Shown: positions 1 through 11,197, counted from the first letter of the stretch. The stretch: 64,000 nt of DNA from Usnea hakonensis (GCA_013423325.1 BLJB01000019.1:1-64000), one strand, 5' to 3'. Notes: a model not told the origin generated them from the letters alone. Numbers and translations: made by a program.

Positions 1-1340
1 GTTTTTTTTGGTGGGGGAATGCCAAGCCTTTATTGAACCAGGTTTGCCAATCCATGGGATACATTTACGGCATGTCTTGGCGCTCTGCAAAATCTTACCT
101 CTCAGATCTTCATGCTCATGTCATAAACCCCATCCTCACCCTCATAACGGTTGCTTCGTGCGCCTCTCAAACGTTCGCTGGCCTCATTCAAGAACAGAGA
201 AGTACCTCTGTTCTCCACCTTCCTCCAGGTTGTGTGGCTGTTTGACACTGCCAATGTCTTCGGACAGAACAATCCTCACATTCGACTTTCTCTGTCTTAA
301 TAGGCTTCGCATAGGAATAGAGAAGCACCTCTAGACCGCAGTGATGACTATGGACAGCCTCTATTCTTGGTTTCCGTTCTGTCTCGTAGGCTACCACATA
401 GGGATAGAGAAGCTTCTCTTGACCGCCGTGGTAGCTCTACATCACACAGGAATAGAGAAGTATCTCTAGACCACCGTGAAGACTATAACGAGCCTCCACC
501 CGTTACATCCTCGTCTGTGTTCTGTCTTGTAGGCCGTCACATAGGGATAGAGAAGCTTCTCTTGACCGTCGTGATGGCTCTGCAAACAGTCTCAGTCTCC
601 TCTCCTACGACTTCCATCAACAATGCAAACCCTTACCATACTTTCGACAACTCGAGCATCACATAAGTCTAGAAAGATATCTCAGACCGCCGCGAATTCA
701 CAGTTTCCGTTCTCTTCAGCCTGGTAAAGTCACTTGACGTTGAATCTGTCCATACTACTTCAAGCTCTAGGCGTCATAGGACCTTTTGGTCTACCCTCAT
801 ATCCAAAATTTCGACTTGGCTTTGCCCTCGACATGTCGCTGCCTCATTCAGGATCAGAGAAGCACCTCTGCTCCCCACCTTCCTCTAGGTTGTGTGGCTG
901 TTTGACTTGGCGAACGTCTTACGACGTGACATACGAGACATCGTAACAGCTCAATCTCAAATGGATTGTGTGTCCTAATGGATTCGGGTAGTCAGAGGCT
1001 TGCCTTTCTCGTTGAGATCCTGAAGGAGCAGAGAAGTACCTCTGTCTCCGCTAGGTTCGAAAACAACGTTCGTTGCCGAGAATTTGTCGCTGCCTCATTC
1101 AGGATCAGAGAAGCACCTCTGCTCCCCACCTTCCTTTAGGTTGTGTGGCTGTTTGACTTGGCGAACGTCTACGGACGTGACATATGATTGGCATCGTGAC
1201 AGCTGAGGAAGAAAGTCTCTAGACTACCCGATTACGTGACGGCGCACCGTTCAAATGAGATTGGGCTACCCGAAGGAGTAGAGAAGCACCTCTATCTCCG
1301 CTGGGTTCGAAGAAAACATTTCTCATTGCCTGCTCGCCTC
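1..1340. repeat. Decayed tandem repeat array with 16-bp palindromic core
   Basis: A unit of about 250 bp is repeated in tandem at 835-1084 and 1085-1340. The first part of the unit (from the block starting GCCTCATTCA at 841 and 1091) also occurs alone at 181-262. Inside and between the units is a short imperfect palindrome, consensus YAGAGAAGYAYCTCTR, at 195-210, 318-333, 453-468, 855-870, 1029-1044, 1106-1121 and 1279-1294. Variants with AGCTTCTCT arms lie at 406-419 and 549-562, and a weaker one at 668-683. Copies differ by point changes, so the array is old. No coding frame follows the repeats. It could be a minisatellite or a remnant of a dispersed element; the window alone cannot decide. 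Confidence 0.75.
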
Positions 1341-3743
1341 CTTTGGCTCGCCGAGTTCGGAGATGTCGATTCTGGTTGCCTGGTTGCTTCTGACATTTGG
1401 TGTCGCCGCGGTTTTAAGATCATCGACGTCCCCCATTTAAATTTGATGCTGACTTTTCTCCACCCTAAGGTCCAGTTGTCCTTATCACCTGCTCTTCTAG
1501 ATCTTGAATTGCTTCTGTCTTTGGATCTCCTGGAGTGGTATCGCTTGTTGGTGACGGTATTTCTTGATTTCATGGGTCTCAGTGGGGCGGCTAAATCTAC
1601 ACTAATCTTGATCGCGGCTGACATGGAGACAAATAGAAACGGGTACCATACTACGATGTGCCAAGCTGGTAAGCCACAAACCCTTCTTGGCCTATCTTCA
1701 TCATATCTATTCTGCCGACGACATCTCAGTGCCGCTGCGAATGCTCTGTCAACGCTCAGCAACATCAAGACCCGAACCAGAGGTTCTCGCCCCTGCTCTT
1801 ACGCCCTTGCGCAGACTCGACAAAGACTGGGTGAACGATTTGCAGATCGCGCTCTTGGCCTTGTTGGCAAAGGATCGGCCGAAGCTGTCTCTGATGGTCA
1901 AGCGGAAACTTTTTAATGACCACTGCTTGAGCTTTGCATGGATGTTGTGCGGTTTTGGAGGAGTCAAGGCTTCACATCACATGCCTCTTCTGTCCAAGGC
2001 AAGTATGTCGCTCTCGCTATGCTGGTGTCCCGTTAACATAAGCCCCAACAGCACGAGCAAAAGAGTTCAGCGCCTCTGGGAAAGCTAGATTGTCTTCGCC
2101 ATTGACGCAGCCCGGTCGATCTGTGCCTGGCTTTTGACTCATGCGCGGAGGTGGCATGGAGAATCGGCCGTCATTCTGATAAAACCGAGTGAGAGTGATT
2201 CATCGCAAACTCTTTCTAGCCGGCTTGGAGACAAAGATCACGCCGTATGAATCTCTACACTCTCGAAGCGGTCAGTGGTCGACGCTAACCAGGAGCTACA
2301 GGTCTGAGTATGGAGGTCAGGAATATCTATGCCAACCCTTCTCTCGAAATGTGTTCTAAAAGAGATTTCTAGGTTTTCGAGTCCAGTGACACCGTGCAGT
2401 ACCAACATAGGCTTCGAGGCTGCTCCCCGCCATCAAGCCCGAAATCGTTGTGTTTGGAAAGTTGAAGTTGATGTCAAGTTGTATACACATACGAGCGTGT
2501 CAATGAATTCAGCCTAAGTTCCCAAGGGTATCTAAGATTGCGCAGGGGATTTGGTGCGCCTGCTGCGATGCCGCTCGATCCTAGTTCATGGCTGACAATG
2601 CGACCTCAGAAATGCATAGACTAGTCCTCTTCGCCATGTGTCTCCAGTGAGTAGCAGTTACCACGTGCTTGAGAAAAGCCATCTGGTCTTTAGTATGTCT
2701 ATTTCCACCTGGAGGTTATGAGAACAAGAGATTTGGGCCAAGACCCTAGCTAATATTTGGTAGCATCCTTACCATGTCACCACACATGTGCCCGTCACGT
2801 TCCGCTGCCTGTACACGGCACCAAATCGAGCCTTCGCGACAGTCTCAACATGAAGTTCGAGCCCATCAAGCATGCCTTACCAGACGAATAGTATGACAGC
2901 TTACCACACCAGATTAATAATCTGGAAGACAAAATATGGATCGACTCGCCTGCGGACGCCATGATAATCTGTGGAATGGGACTAAAGATGTACATCACTT
3001 GGGGTGTATTGGGGTGTGTTGGAGTTAAGAGACGGTAGTGTGGTTCAAAGAAGGAAGTCGCATTTGCATGGAATGCATGCCATGGAAGTGTCCTTCTCTT
3101 AACAGTATGCAGGGGTGCATAAGTCATGGATAGAATCGCGAACCAGAAATCGAGAGAAAGGCTGGTTCATAGTGCAGGATGACAGGCAAGAATGTAAAGG
3201 AGGTTCAGTGGCACCGGCGTCCGCATCCTGAGGACTTGGCTGTTTTGGATCAAAAGGAAGCAAGCATGAAACTCTTTAACACATCTCCGGCCCTAAAAAT
3301 AGCAGAGCGCGATAGAAAAGAAATGGCAGAAGGAATTTTGAGGATTTGACGGATTCAGTCAATCTTGTCAAGCGCAGCGCTTGCGGGGATCGGAGACAGC
3401 CTTCCGTTTGGCGCATTTTTACTTTCTCCCGCAACGACACCCCTTTGCCTCAAGACATCTGTGGACTAATACTTACTATAGTATAAGTATCTGTCTTGGA
3501 GCTCATTACGTTGGTGCTTGCTATCATTTACAGGTACGCCTTACGATCTGGTTTCTTCGTCAAGTCAATCTGGCAAATCCCAACATCGGCGGCACAGAGA
3601 TTACTATCAGAAGTGCAATGCTAAGCTATCAACGCGATTTCGAGATTCTCCGAGACACTAGTGCCCGTGACTTCAAGATATGCGCGGATGTATAAGAACA
3701 GAGCCGATCTTCAGCAAGCGCTTAAAGCGCAGCGAAAAAGGGC
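1341..3743. other. Gene-free stretch
   Basis: Open frames here (for example 1236-1916 plus and 1292-1768 minus) overlap on both strands, have no recognisable domain, and begin inside the repeat array, so I do not call them genes. I see no RNA gene or clear promoter. The stretch may hold decayed sequence, but I cannot name its source. Confidence 0.5.
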
Positions 3744-4928
3744 TCACAGTTCATCGTCAGAATTCTCTGGCAAAGGTACTCCGGCCGCTGTTTCAGCGTT
3801 TCGCTCTAAGAGCAAATCATGCTGAACCGCTTCCCAGACAATGCTGGTGCCGTTCGCTGCCGCGATTTCAGAAAGACCTTGTAAGCGGTCCTGACCGAAT
3901 TGCGCTAACTGATTGGCCATAGCCTCAACGCGAGCCTGATCTTGAGGGAACTGAAACCCCGAAGGGCTAATAGTCGCTTCCTCTATCAAGCTCTGCGCAT
4001 TGATGATGGAGTAATCAATTTCCACATTCTCTTGCGCCAGGGCCGCGTCTTCCATCTGTTCATCCTTGACAGTGTTCCCTGAAACATTGACTGCGCTCCG
4101 ACCTTCTTGCTCAGCAAAAAGGCGGAGGAGTTCAGCGTCAGTCTCGCCCGTCGATGGATTTTTTGGAGGCTCTTCCTCCCTCTTCTTTTTCTTCTCCTCG
4201 CTGGCTTGCTTCTTGGCCTTTTCTCTGGCCCGCCTTGAGGTCGGCTTTTCGATCCCAGCGTCTTTGGTTGCAAGAACATCCTTCTTGTCTTTTGACTGTC
4301 CCTTGCTGCGTGCTTTTCGGCTGTCCCTACGCCCACGGATCTTCTTTTGGAGCTCGTACCCCTCGACGGCACCTTGCTTGAAACCAGCGTAATTGCTGGT
4401 GGGCTGGCCGGCATTGCCGAAAGTGCCAAAGGTGCCTTGCCCATATGCTGGGCTGGGGAAGCCGGCAAAAGCCTGACCAAAGCTTCCAGGGACTGGGTAA
4501 CTCCAGCTCGGGGCGACTGGACGAACGTAGCCACCGTACTGTCCAGCGTATGGACTCACGAAGCCGCCAAAAGGACCACCCATGCCTGGTCCCATTCCTG
4601 GTCCCAAGCCGGACAGTCGCATTTGCATTTCGTTGTAGGCTTGCTGGTAGCCCGCTTGATGACCCGCTTGATGACCCACTTGAAGACCAGCTTGCTGCGC
4701 ATTGTAACGCGCAATCATCTCTGCCTGTGAGGGCTCTTGGCCAGCGTTTCCATGTCCAAAAGAAGATGCGGGATTTGCGTACCTGCAAATGCCCTTGTGT
4801 GTTTTTCCACACGTGTCGCATTTCGGCCAGCATGCACCCTCGTGGCGATTGCCACATTTCTTACACTTTGAAGCCTTATTAGGCTTCTCTTCATCACCGC
4901 CTGCACCGCGTGCTGCTTGTGCTGACAT
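3744..4928 (-). CDS. Zinc-knuckle, low-complexity, basic/acidic-tailed protein (paralogue 1)
   Basis: The protein has 394 residues. Residues about 22-48 hold two adjacent CX2CX3HX3C knuckles (CKKCGNRHEGAC and CDTCGKTHKGIC), the spacing seen in gag-type nucleic-acid-binding proteins. A Gln/Gly/Tyr/Pro-rich prion-like region follows (about 55-185), with repeats such as GHQAG and GPGMG. Next is an Arg/Lys-rich segment (about 190-250) and an acidic C-terminus ending in SDDEL. The leader appears to hold a 72-nt intron (4929-5000, donor GTAACG) whose acceptor CAG lies directly before the ATG, the same design as the related gene at 8297. It is divergent from the Ulp1-like gene 650 bp away. An RNA- or ssDNA-binding, condensate-forming role is inferred. 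A domesticated retroelement gag is an alternative origin. Confidence 0.8.
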   Translation of the reverse strand: MSAQAARGAGGDEEKPNKASKCKKCGNRHEGACWPKCDTCGKTHKGICRYANPASSFGHGNAGQEPSQAEMIARYNAQQAGLQVGHQAGHQAGYQQAYNEMQMRLSGLGPGMGPGMGGPFGGFVSPYAGQYGGYVRPVAPSWSYPVPGSFGQAFAGFPSPAYGQGTFGTFGNAGQPTSNYAGFKQGAVEGYELQKKIRGRRDSRKARSKGQSKDKKDVLATKDAGIEKPTSRRAREKAKKQASEEKKKKREEEPPKNPSTGETDAELLRLFAEQEGRSAVNVSGNTVKDEQMEDAALAQENVEIDYSIINAQSLIEEATISPSGFQFPQDQARVEAMANQLAQFGQDRLQGLSEIAAANGTSIVWEAVQHDLLLERNAETAAGVPLPENSDDEL

Positions 4929-5000
4929 CTGCGTCGGGATCTCTTGATTAGCATCAGACTACCTATCTCGCCCTCTAACGAATTAGAATGAACGCGTTAC
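4929..5000 (-). other. Probable 5'UTR intron ending at the start codon
   Basis: Read on the minus strand this segment starts GTAACG, has a branch-like CTGATGC / GCTAATC near its end, and finishes CGCAG immediately before ATG. It mirrors the leader intron of the paralogue at 8297. Confidence 0.55.
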
Positions 5001-5581
5001 CTTTCTAGTTTCTTGTTTGGTCTACTTGAGGGACTATGATATCCGTGCAAGCTTCAAGAATAAGATGATGTTCTGCTTCAGTGTGTGATGTTGTGTTGTG
5101 TTGTATTGTGCACGAAGGTGTGAGACTGGCAGATGAGGATATATTTTACAAAACTACACGCTAAATCCACGCTTGGATCGGTCTAAATTTCCGAAAGGTA
5201 AAGTAGGTAGAGGTACATAGCGCCGCCGCTAAGCTTCTTGCTGATACCTTATTTGAAATTGCTCCCTCTCGAACCAAGAGAAAACGATTGCATATTATAG
5301 TCATTGAGGCGGTTCAAGAATTTCCATCCAAGCAGCGCTACATGTAGTATAAACAGGGTGCTTTTCTGCTCAAGTACAAGACCCTCGCGGCGTAGACAGA
5401 AGTGAATTTGAATGCACCTAGTAGCGTGACTTTTTAGCGCATGAAGTCTAAAGTACCATCTACTTTATTCAGTCACGTCTCACGCTCATACACCTGACAT
5501 TGTACAAGTTAGCTCCCAAGTCATCAAAGCTTCAACAACTTTTGATAGTACTGAAGAAAAACTCTCTCAAGCAGTATAATC
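5001..5581. promoter_or_regulatory. Divergent intergenic region, zinc-knuckle / Ulp1-like genes
   Basis: This is the shared upstream region of two divergent genes. It holds a short GT-rich microsatellite-like stretch (about 5080-5110, TGTTGTGTTG type). I cannot identify a specific operator. Promoter function is inferred from gene orientation. Confidence 0.35.
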
Positions 5582-6952
5582 ATGTCTTCCAAACTACTGC
5601 CATTGGGCAATGCCCCAGAATTTGTGAGTAATGATCCCCTACTAATGAACGCCTGGGATTCCATCAATGTGTGGTCCCAGGCGGTCGTTGACCAGAGAGC
5701 GAGTGAGCTTTCAAAAGCCTCCGCAACCTTTATCATGGTTGCCTGCAGGTTTATTAACTTGCGTGTTGCGAAGAACGTGAATGAGGGGACAGTCGCTCGC
5801 TTAGAGGGTGGCCTGTTAATAAAGAAAATGAAAGATATATCGATCGGGCTGAAAAATGTCCAAGCGGTGAACGACTACCTGGGCCAAGAGAGCTCATTCT
5901 ATGTTTCACTACGGGTCGCAAGTATGCTCTACGAGACTCTCCATCAGGAGAAGGCTCAGTTCGGGGCATCTCAACCCCTAAGAAAGGAGACACTGCTTCC
6001 CGTCCAGCGGATCTGGATGATGATATCTCACTTAATTGAGATTGAACCAGATCCCTCCGCTGTCAAGAGCAAGGAGGTCAAGGAAAAATTGGCCTGGTTA
6101 CAAAAGCAGTTGGGTGAGTCCTCTAAGCGCAGACCAAGCCAAGACATCGAGAGCGAGGAGATAAGCAAGAAGGCAAAGACAGCGACCAGCGAAATGATGA
6201 AGCGCATCGAGGTCATCGATCCTAATGATATTGAGCTGATCAAACGCTACGATATTGAGATTGGAGTTGTTCCAATTGAAGGTCCTGTCAAGAACCGTTC
6301 GATTGTTACGGCACATGACATATCGTCCCTTGCTCAAGGTTCATGGGTCAACGATGCTGCCCTTGATGCGCATCTGACGTTGGTTTGCCATACTTTTAAT
6401 GGCCTGTTTGATGAAGGTGTTGAGCTTCCCAAGTCGCCCAAGTATCATGCCTGGGCTGCTTCGTTGACTCCTTACCTGAATCGCAAGAAGACTCCCTTTG
6501 AGGAGAAAGATCTCAGGCAAGAATGGCCTCCCGCGCGTTTCCCCAACGCGGCGTTGGAAGATGTGGAATGCCATATCTTCCCAATCCACGTCGAGGGTAA
6601 CCATTGGGTTTTGGGCGTGCTTCAGAATATGGACGGGCGATGGACTCTGTTGCCATACTCGAGCATGCCTGGTTATGAAACTGCCTTTGAGGAAGCATGG
6701 GACTTGATTTCTTCCTGGCTGCTCTTCAAGTCCAAACGCGCTTTGGACGTAGCAGAACCTCGAGTACTGGTGCCTGACCAGCAGCCGACTCAGGATAATG
6801 CAGCCGACTGCGGCGTGTTCGTTTGCGGGATAGTCCGCTGGTCCATTGAGCAATGGGACTTGTCGACGCTCGTCCCTAGCATAATACCAGAGTACCGCCG
6901 TCGCATGATGCTCGAGCTCGAGAAGTGGAGGCTGAGTACAAACAGCCTCTGA
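5582..6952 (+). CDS. Ulp1-like C48 cysteine protease-fold protein, catalytic Asp replaced
   Basis: A single exon of 456 residues. The N-terminal half (1-210) is unrecognised and partly helical, ending in a Lys/Glu-rich linker. Residues about 225-440 are a Ulp1/SENP-type domain. It shows the substrate-channel SWVNDAALD (about 260), the catalytic-type His in GNHWVLGV (His341), the oxyanion Gln404 and the nucleophile Cys410 in ADCGVFVCG, with the usual Gln-to-Cys spacing of six. Where active family members have Asp (the DS of YVDS-type strands) this protein has Tyr359 in LLPYSS, encoded by TAC. It may be a weak protease or a SUMO-binding pseudo-enzyme. Family role: cleaving SUMO or SUMO conjugates, typically in the nucleus. 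Ulp1 domains also occur in several DNA transposons. Confidence 0.85.
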   Translation: MSSKLLPLGNAPEFVSNDPLLMNAWDSINVWSQAVVDQRASELSKASATFIMVACRFINLRVAKNVNEGTVARLEGGLLIKKMKDISIGLKNVQAVNDYLGQESSFYVSLRVASMLYETLHQEKAQFGASQPLRKETLLPVQRIWMMISHLIEIEPDPSAVKSKEVKEKLAWLQKQLGESSKRRPSQDIESEEISKKAKTATSEMMKRIEVIDPNDIELIKRYDIEIGVVPIEGPVKNRSIVTAHDISSLAQGSWVNDAALDAHLTLVCHTFNGLFDEGVELPKSPKYHAWAASLTPYLNRKKTPFEEKDLRQEWPPARFPNAALEDVECHIFPIHVEGNHWVLGVLQNMDGRWTLLPYSSMPGYETAFEEAWDLISSWLLFKSKRALDVAEPRVLVPDQQPTQDNAADCGVFVCGIVRWSIEQWDLSTLVPSIIPEYRRRMMLELEKWRLSTNSL

Positions 6953-8188
6953 TTCCTTGCCAGCATTTGAGACAATGGAGCGGTTTCTTTTATTGCACAG
7001 TCATGTATTTTAGCAGAGCCCAATGATGGTTCAATCCCATAGCCTGCGCATCAAGTATTGCATGCGAATCATGATGCTGTTCCCTCTTAATGAAGTAGAA
7101 GAAACATACTCCTAATGTAGTCTCGCTGGATCAAATTTTCAACATCATTCGAGAAGTAATTACAGGGCGCGAATTACCTCGTCGAGGAGCTCTAGCGGTT
7201 GGAGGATACTACGCATTTGACCTAGATAATTGTCGTGATCTTTCCTCTCAGCATCCGCGTATGCCTCTTCGCTCCCCCTGATCCTTGTAGGAACAAGATG
7301 TTAAATATGTGTGACATTCATATTTTCCACTTGCTCAGGTGCATGTACAACTATCTACGCTCTTAGCGTTTAGCCAAGAATCGATCAGTCCAGAGAATTG
7401 GATATGTCTTCTCGTGTGTCCATCTGCCGCGCGAAAAACAATTACGCCATAACGCAAAAGTAAGCTTTCCATGCAACCAATCCTCCAGCTACCCCAACAT
7501 TTTAAATAACAGCTCCACTGATTGACTACTCTCGTACCCATGACATTAATTATCCATATCAATCAGTGCCAAGCTACTTGCAGAACTTCTTGTTTCGGTA
7601 ACGTGGTATGAAGGGTGGAGATCCTGGGGTCTGCATCTTGTGGACACTTCATCAATCTTTGATCGGTTACTAAATTGTTTGGCTGTAAGAATTTTTTCAT
7701 AAACTCCATACACGGACTTGCGACTGTTCTGGATGTCTGGTATATATTAGTTGATGTAAGAAGCAGAGGTTCCTTAGGCCACGTCTTTCGTCTAGTAAGT
7801 ATCTTGCACTTTACCTCTTCCTTGGAGAGAACTTTCCGAAATCTAATTGATGGCGAAACATGGTCCCTAAAGGTTCAATGTCTGCGCACTTTAGTGGTAA
7901 TAATTAGAGGTCCAGCAGACATCAGACGTAGTAATAGTAGTCAGCCAGTTCCTAAAGCATGTGTGAAGAGTGTGGAGGCGGAGCCTCAAAGACCGTAGTG
8001 TTTTCGTGTTTTGATCGGCATTTGCCGCGCGTCCGTGATGTAGATCAACGTGCTTCAAATCCACCATCTAAGTACTTCTTCCTCCCAAGCACCAGCTACA
8101 TACGCGATCACACACTCTTCTCTTCTCATACACAGTCAATTGACTCTGAAAGCGCAAGAAGAATCACAAAGACTTTGATCAGCAAACG
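6953..8188. other. Gene-free stretch before the second zinc-knuckle gene
   Basis: No supported coding frame lies here; the open frame at 7675-7998 lacks a good start and has no domain. The last 150 bp or so (8080-8188, CT-rich, then AAACGGTAAGC) look like promoter and leader of the gene at 8297. Confidence 0.45.
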
Positions 8189-8296
8189 GTAAGCACCACC
8201 TTGAACCTTCGATCCCTGAAGACGCGCACTCAGTAGGGTCAAGGACAGTCTTCGCATTCGTCACAGATCTATCTCCCCGGCTGACTATCCCTCTAG
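8189..8296 (+). other. Probable 5'UTR intron ending at the start codon
   Basis: A 108-nt segment begins GTAAGC and ends with the branch-like GGCTGACTATC and CTCTAG directly before ATG 8297. The related gene at 3744-4928 has the same arrangement, which supports both. Confidence 0.6.
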
Positions 8297-8512
8297 ATGG
8301 CTGAAAGCAACGACGTCTCCATGACCTCTGAGGGCAACGCTGGGGGACCGGGCGAGCAGAGTGCTGGACCTGCTCGTGGGGGGGACGGTCGAGCGCCAGC
8401 TTGCAGCCAATGTGGGGCCAGGCATCGCCCCGAGGTGCGCTGCTGGCTGCCGTGCCCTCAGTGCGGCATAAGGCACCATTTCAGGAGGGCCTGCCCAACG
8501 GCAGGCTGGCAG

Positions 8513-8544
<32 letters not shown>

Positions 8545-9436
8545 GCAGCAGCAACAGCAGCAGGTGACGGCGCTGTGGCGCCAAAATGCGCAGCTCTTTG
8601 CAGAGAATCAGCAGATGCGCATAGCTGAACAGCAGAGATCCGCCTTCACGGCTAACTTTGGCTACAGCAACGCGCCTCTGCCTACCTTCCCTCCGCCCTC
8701 CTACCCCTCCTACCCCTCCTACACTGCCGGCCCCTGGCAGCAGCAGCAGCCGATGATGCCGCCCATGGCCATGGGTTCCTACCCGTACCAAGGAGCGCAG
8801 TACCAGCCGCCGCCGCTGCTTCCCAGCCCGTACGCCGGAGGCTTCGCAGCGGGTGTGCCGCAAGGCATGCCTTCTGATACCACCGGCTGGTTCGGCGGTA
8901 GCTCTGGGCAGGCTTCCCGTAGGGGTGGTCCGCCCCGACGCAACCGAGGCCGAGGCAACAAGCGGTCGGAGAAGAAGGCGAAGAATGAAGAGGAAGGAGA
9001 GAAGCAGAAGGAGAAGAAGGAAGAGAAGGAGAGAGATGTCCTGGCGCCTGTGCCGGCGGGGGTGAAGAAGGCGGGGAACAATGCCAGCAGGAATGCAAGG
9101 CTCCGCCAGAAAAGGAGGGAAAAGAGGGAGAAGACGAAGGCTGGCGAATCCGGTGAGGGAGAGGAAGAAGGGATGTCTGGAGTCGAGGATACCCCGAATC
9201 TAGATATTCAGCCTTCAGGCCCCCCTCCGAGCGATTTGTCAGGGCAGCAGGTTGCTGGCGCCGGAACCGCCTTGACAACGGAGTCTCAGACTCCGGATGT
9301 CTTGGCTGGAGCGGAGATCGCCGGCGATACCAGCTTGCCGGTTGGCGAGACGGGAGAAAGTGGATCGTTGTTGCAGAGAGCTTTCGGCGGTTTTGCCGCT
9401 AGCTATTTTGAAGACAATGACTCTCGAGACGAGTGA
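8297..9436 (+). CDS. Zinc-knuckle, polyQ, basic/acidic-tailed protein (paralogue 2)
   Basis: The protein has 379 residues and the same architecture as the protein at 3744-4928. Two knuckles sit at about 36-66 (CSQCGARHRPEVRC and CPQCGIRHHFRRAC, CX2CX3HX4-5C). They are followed by a run of about 19 Gln (CAG/CAA tract about 8511-8563), a Pro/Tyr/Gln-rich prion-like region with PSYPSYPSY, an Arg/Lys-rich segment (about 210-290) and an acidic tail (EDNDSRDE). Both proteins share a DVLA-to-SRxARxK pattern in the basic part. Overall identity is low, so the duplication is old. The gene is G+C-richer than its surroundings. Nucleic-acid binding and phase separation are inferred from composition; no enzymatic domain is visible. 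Confidence 0.8.
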
Positions 9437-9799
9437 ATTAGATGCAATGTACATCTTTTCAGCCAGTGTTTCCCTCAGCCTTTGCAATCTTGATGTAACA
9501 GCTGTCGCGCCTAGAGGTACTGTCATCTTTGATCCTTTTAACGTTCCTTTTCTCAATCGTACATATTTCTCTTGACGCTTACTAAAAGATCCCATGACGC
9601 CTTCTTTCTTCACGATACTAGGTTCCCTATCTATCAAATTCCTCCTTATCTGTACGTGTTGTAATTGTCCTGGAAGCGGTTATCGGAAATTCGCCACCCG
9701 GAGATCCGCGGAGAAGTGTAGGTAGGTAGGTAGGTACCTAGCTTGGTAAAGACTCTTGGCAGGAGCTCGAGGGAACCTTTGTTCTTCGGGGGCTATAAT
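9437..9799. other. 3' flank of the zinc-knuckle gene
   Basis: No gene. A GTAG tetranucleotide microsatellite lies at about 9720-9740 (GTAGGTAGGTAGGTAGG). Confidence 0.5.
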
Positions 9800-10361
9800 A
9801 GGTGTACCCCCCCTTTTACTACATATACCTTCCCACCCCCCCCGGTGGCTAGATCTAGGCTAGTTACAAGGGTATACCCCCCCGCGCTAAAAGATAATGG
9901 CCATGCGCCATGCTCGTAGTCAATACTAATAGCAATGCAATATTGTAATGGTGATAGTAATAGGCAACGGCAATGGTATTGGTAAAGTTAATGCGCAATG
10001 GTAATAGTAATGCTTCATATAACTGCGCTGCGATTGCGCTGCGTAATGGGAGGAGTTTAGGGGGTTTCAGGTTTAGGAGCTCCCCCGGGGCCAAAATCTA
10101 CCCTAACTTTACCTATCACATAGCGTAATTGTAGCGCAATTACATAGAGCATTACCATTACCATTGCGCATTTTCCATTATAGTTATCATTGCGCATTAC
10201 CATTACTATTACCTTACATGAAGTATGCTGAGGCATTACCATGGCCGTGGAAAGGTATACAGGTCTCTATAGTAGCTACACTAAGCACGAGGTACCTCGG
10301 CAGGAGCTTGGAGCATGGCCGAAATAGGGGGCATTGATGTAGTAAAAGTAGGGGTACACCT
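9800..10361. mobile_element. Foldback / MITE-like non-coding element
   Basis: The outer arms 9800-9824 and 10337-10361 are inverted copies matching at 23 of 25 positions (AGGTGTACCCC...TTTTACTACAT). Further inverted similarity lies inside: AATGCGCAATGGTAATAGTA at 9990-10009 pairs with the inverse at 10148-10172 and again near 10189-10211. The interior is rich in short TAATGG-type repeats, and long C runs lie near the left arm. It has no coding capacity. No clear target-site duplication was found next to the arms, so the true ends may lie slightly further out. A non-autonomous transposon is most likely. Confidence 0.55.
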
Positions 10362-11197
10362 AACAGAACCCTTCTTCGGGCGACAAATGAGGGTGGCTTT
10401 AAAATTTCTACCTGCTGATAATTCGCACTTGGAATGCAGCCAGTGAATCACGTTTGACACCAATGTATGACCTTCTAGACTGATAGTCAAATCATGCAAA
10501 GGAAGAAGAGCCTTTGTGGACAGAGGTGCGGGGAATAGAGATAATCAATAGTATGAAGTAGATGATGCCCAGATAAGAGGATAATCTGCACGATGGCGAT
10601 GATCTGAGAAGAGACTATAATGCTTCCAAAAAAGCGAGTTAGGACTACTTCTGGCACTGCAACTGCTCTTCAGTCGATTCATCTCTTTCACAGACATTGC
10701 ATGGTTTTCTCGCCCACCTGCTTGTGAATATATACATATAGCTACGTTTTCGGTAAGACCATATAGAATAAATATGGGAGTCGTCCTAGCACCTGGGCCA
10801 TGCGAATATGTCTCCTGCAGGCCATTGTTCGGCCTACCCATGGCGATGAGACAGACCAACTATCGCTGCAGCTACCCTCCGTGTGCATTGGGTTATTTTG
10901 CATAATCCTTGCCTTGACGAATGGAGCACCAAAATGGTGGCGGGTTGATCAGTGGTACTTATGCATTGTTGGATGAGAGACGCTAGACTATTGTCCGAAT
11001 TGGAAGGCATGATATGCAGGCACGAGCGACTTGAACGAGCTGCTGACGGCTACTAGGCAATCAATTTTGATTGATCCATTTGTACTAAAACACACTTGAA
11101 GCAAACGCTAATTACAGGCGGAAGCAATCTCTCTGATATGGCATCATTGACCATCAAGAAAAAGAGCTTCCGGGCATTTGGCATATATAAAATCAAA
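10362..11197. other. Gene-free stretch
   Basis: No coding frame with support; open frames here are short and lack domains. I see nothing else of note. Confidence 0.45.

Noticed and set aside
1236..2088. Long open frames on both strands (226 and 158 codons) after the repeat array
   Set aside because: They begin within the repeats, overlap antisense, and show no domain or splice logic.
8500..8570. CAG/CAA repeat as a candidate microsatellite locus only
   Set aside because: It lies in frame inside the second zinc-knuckle gene as a polyGln tract, so it is reported there.
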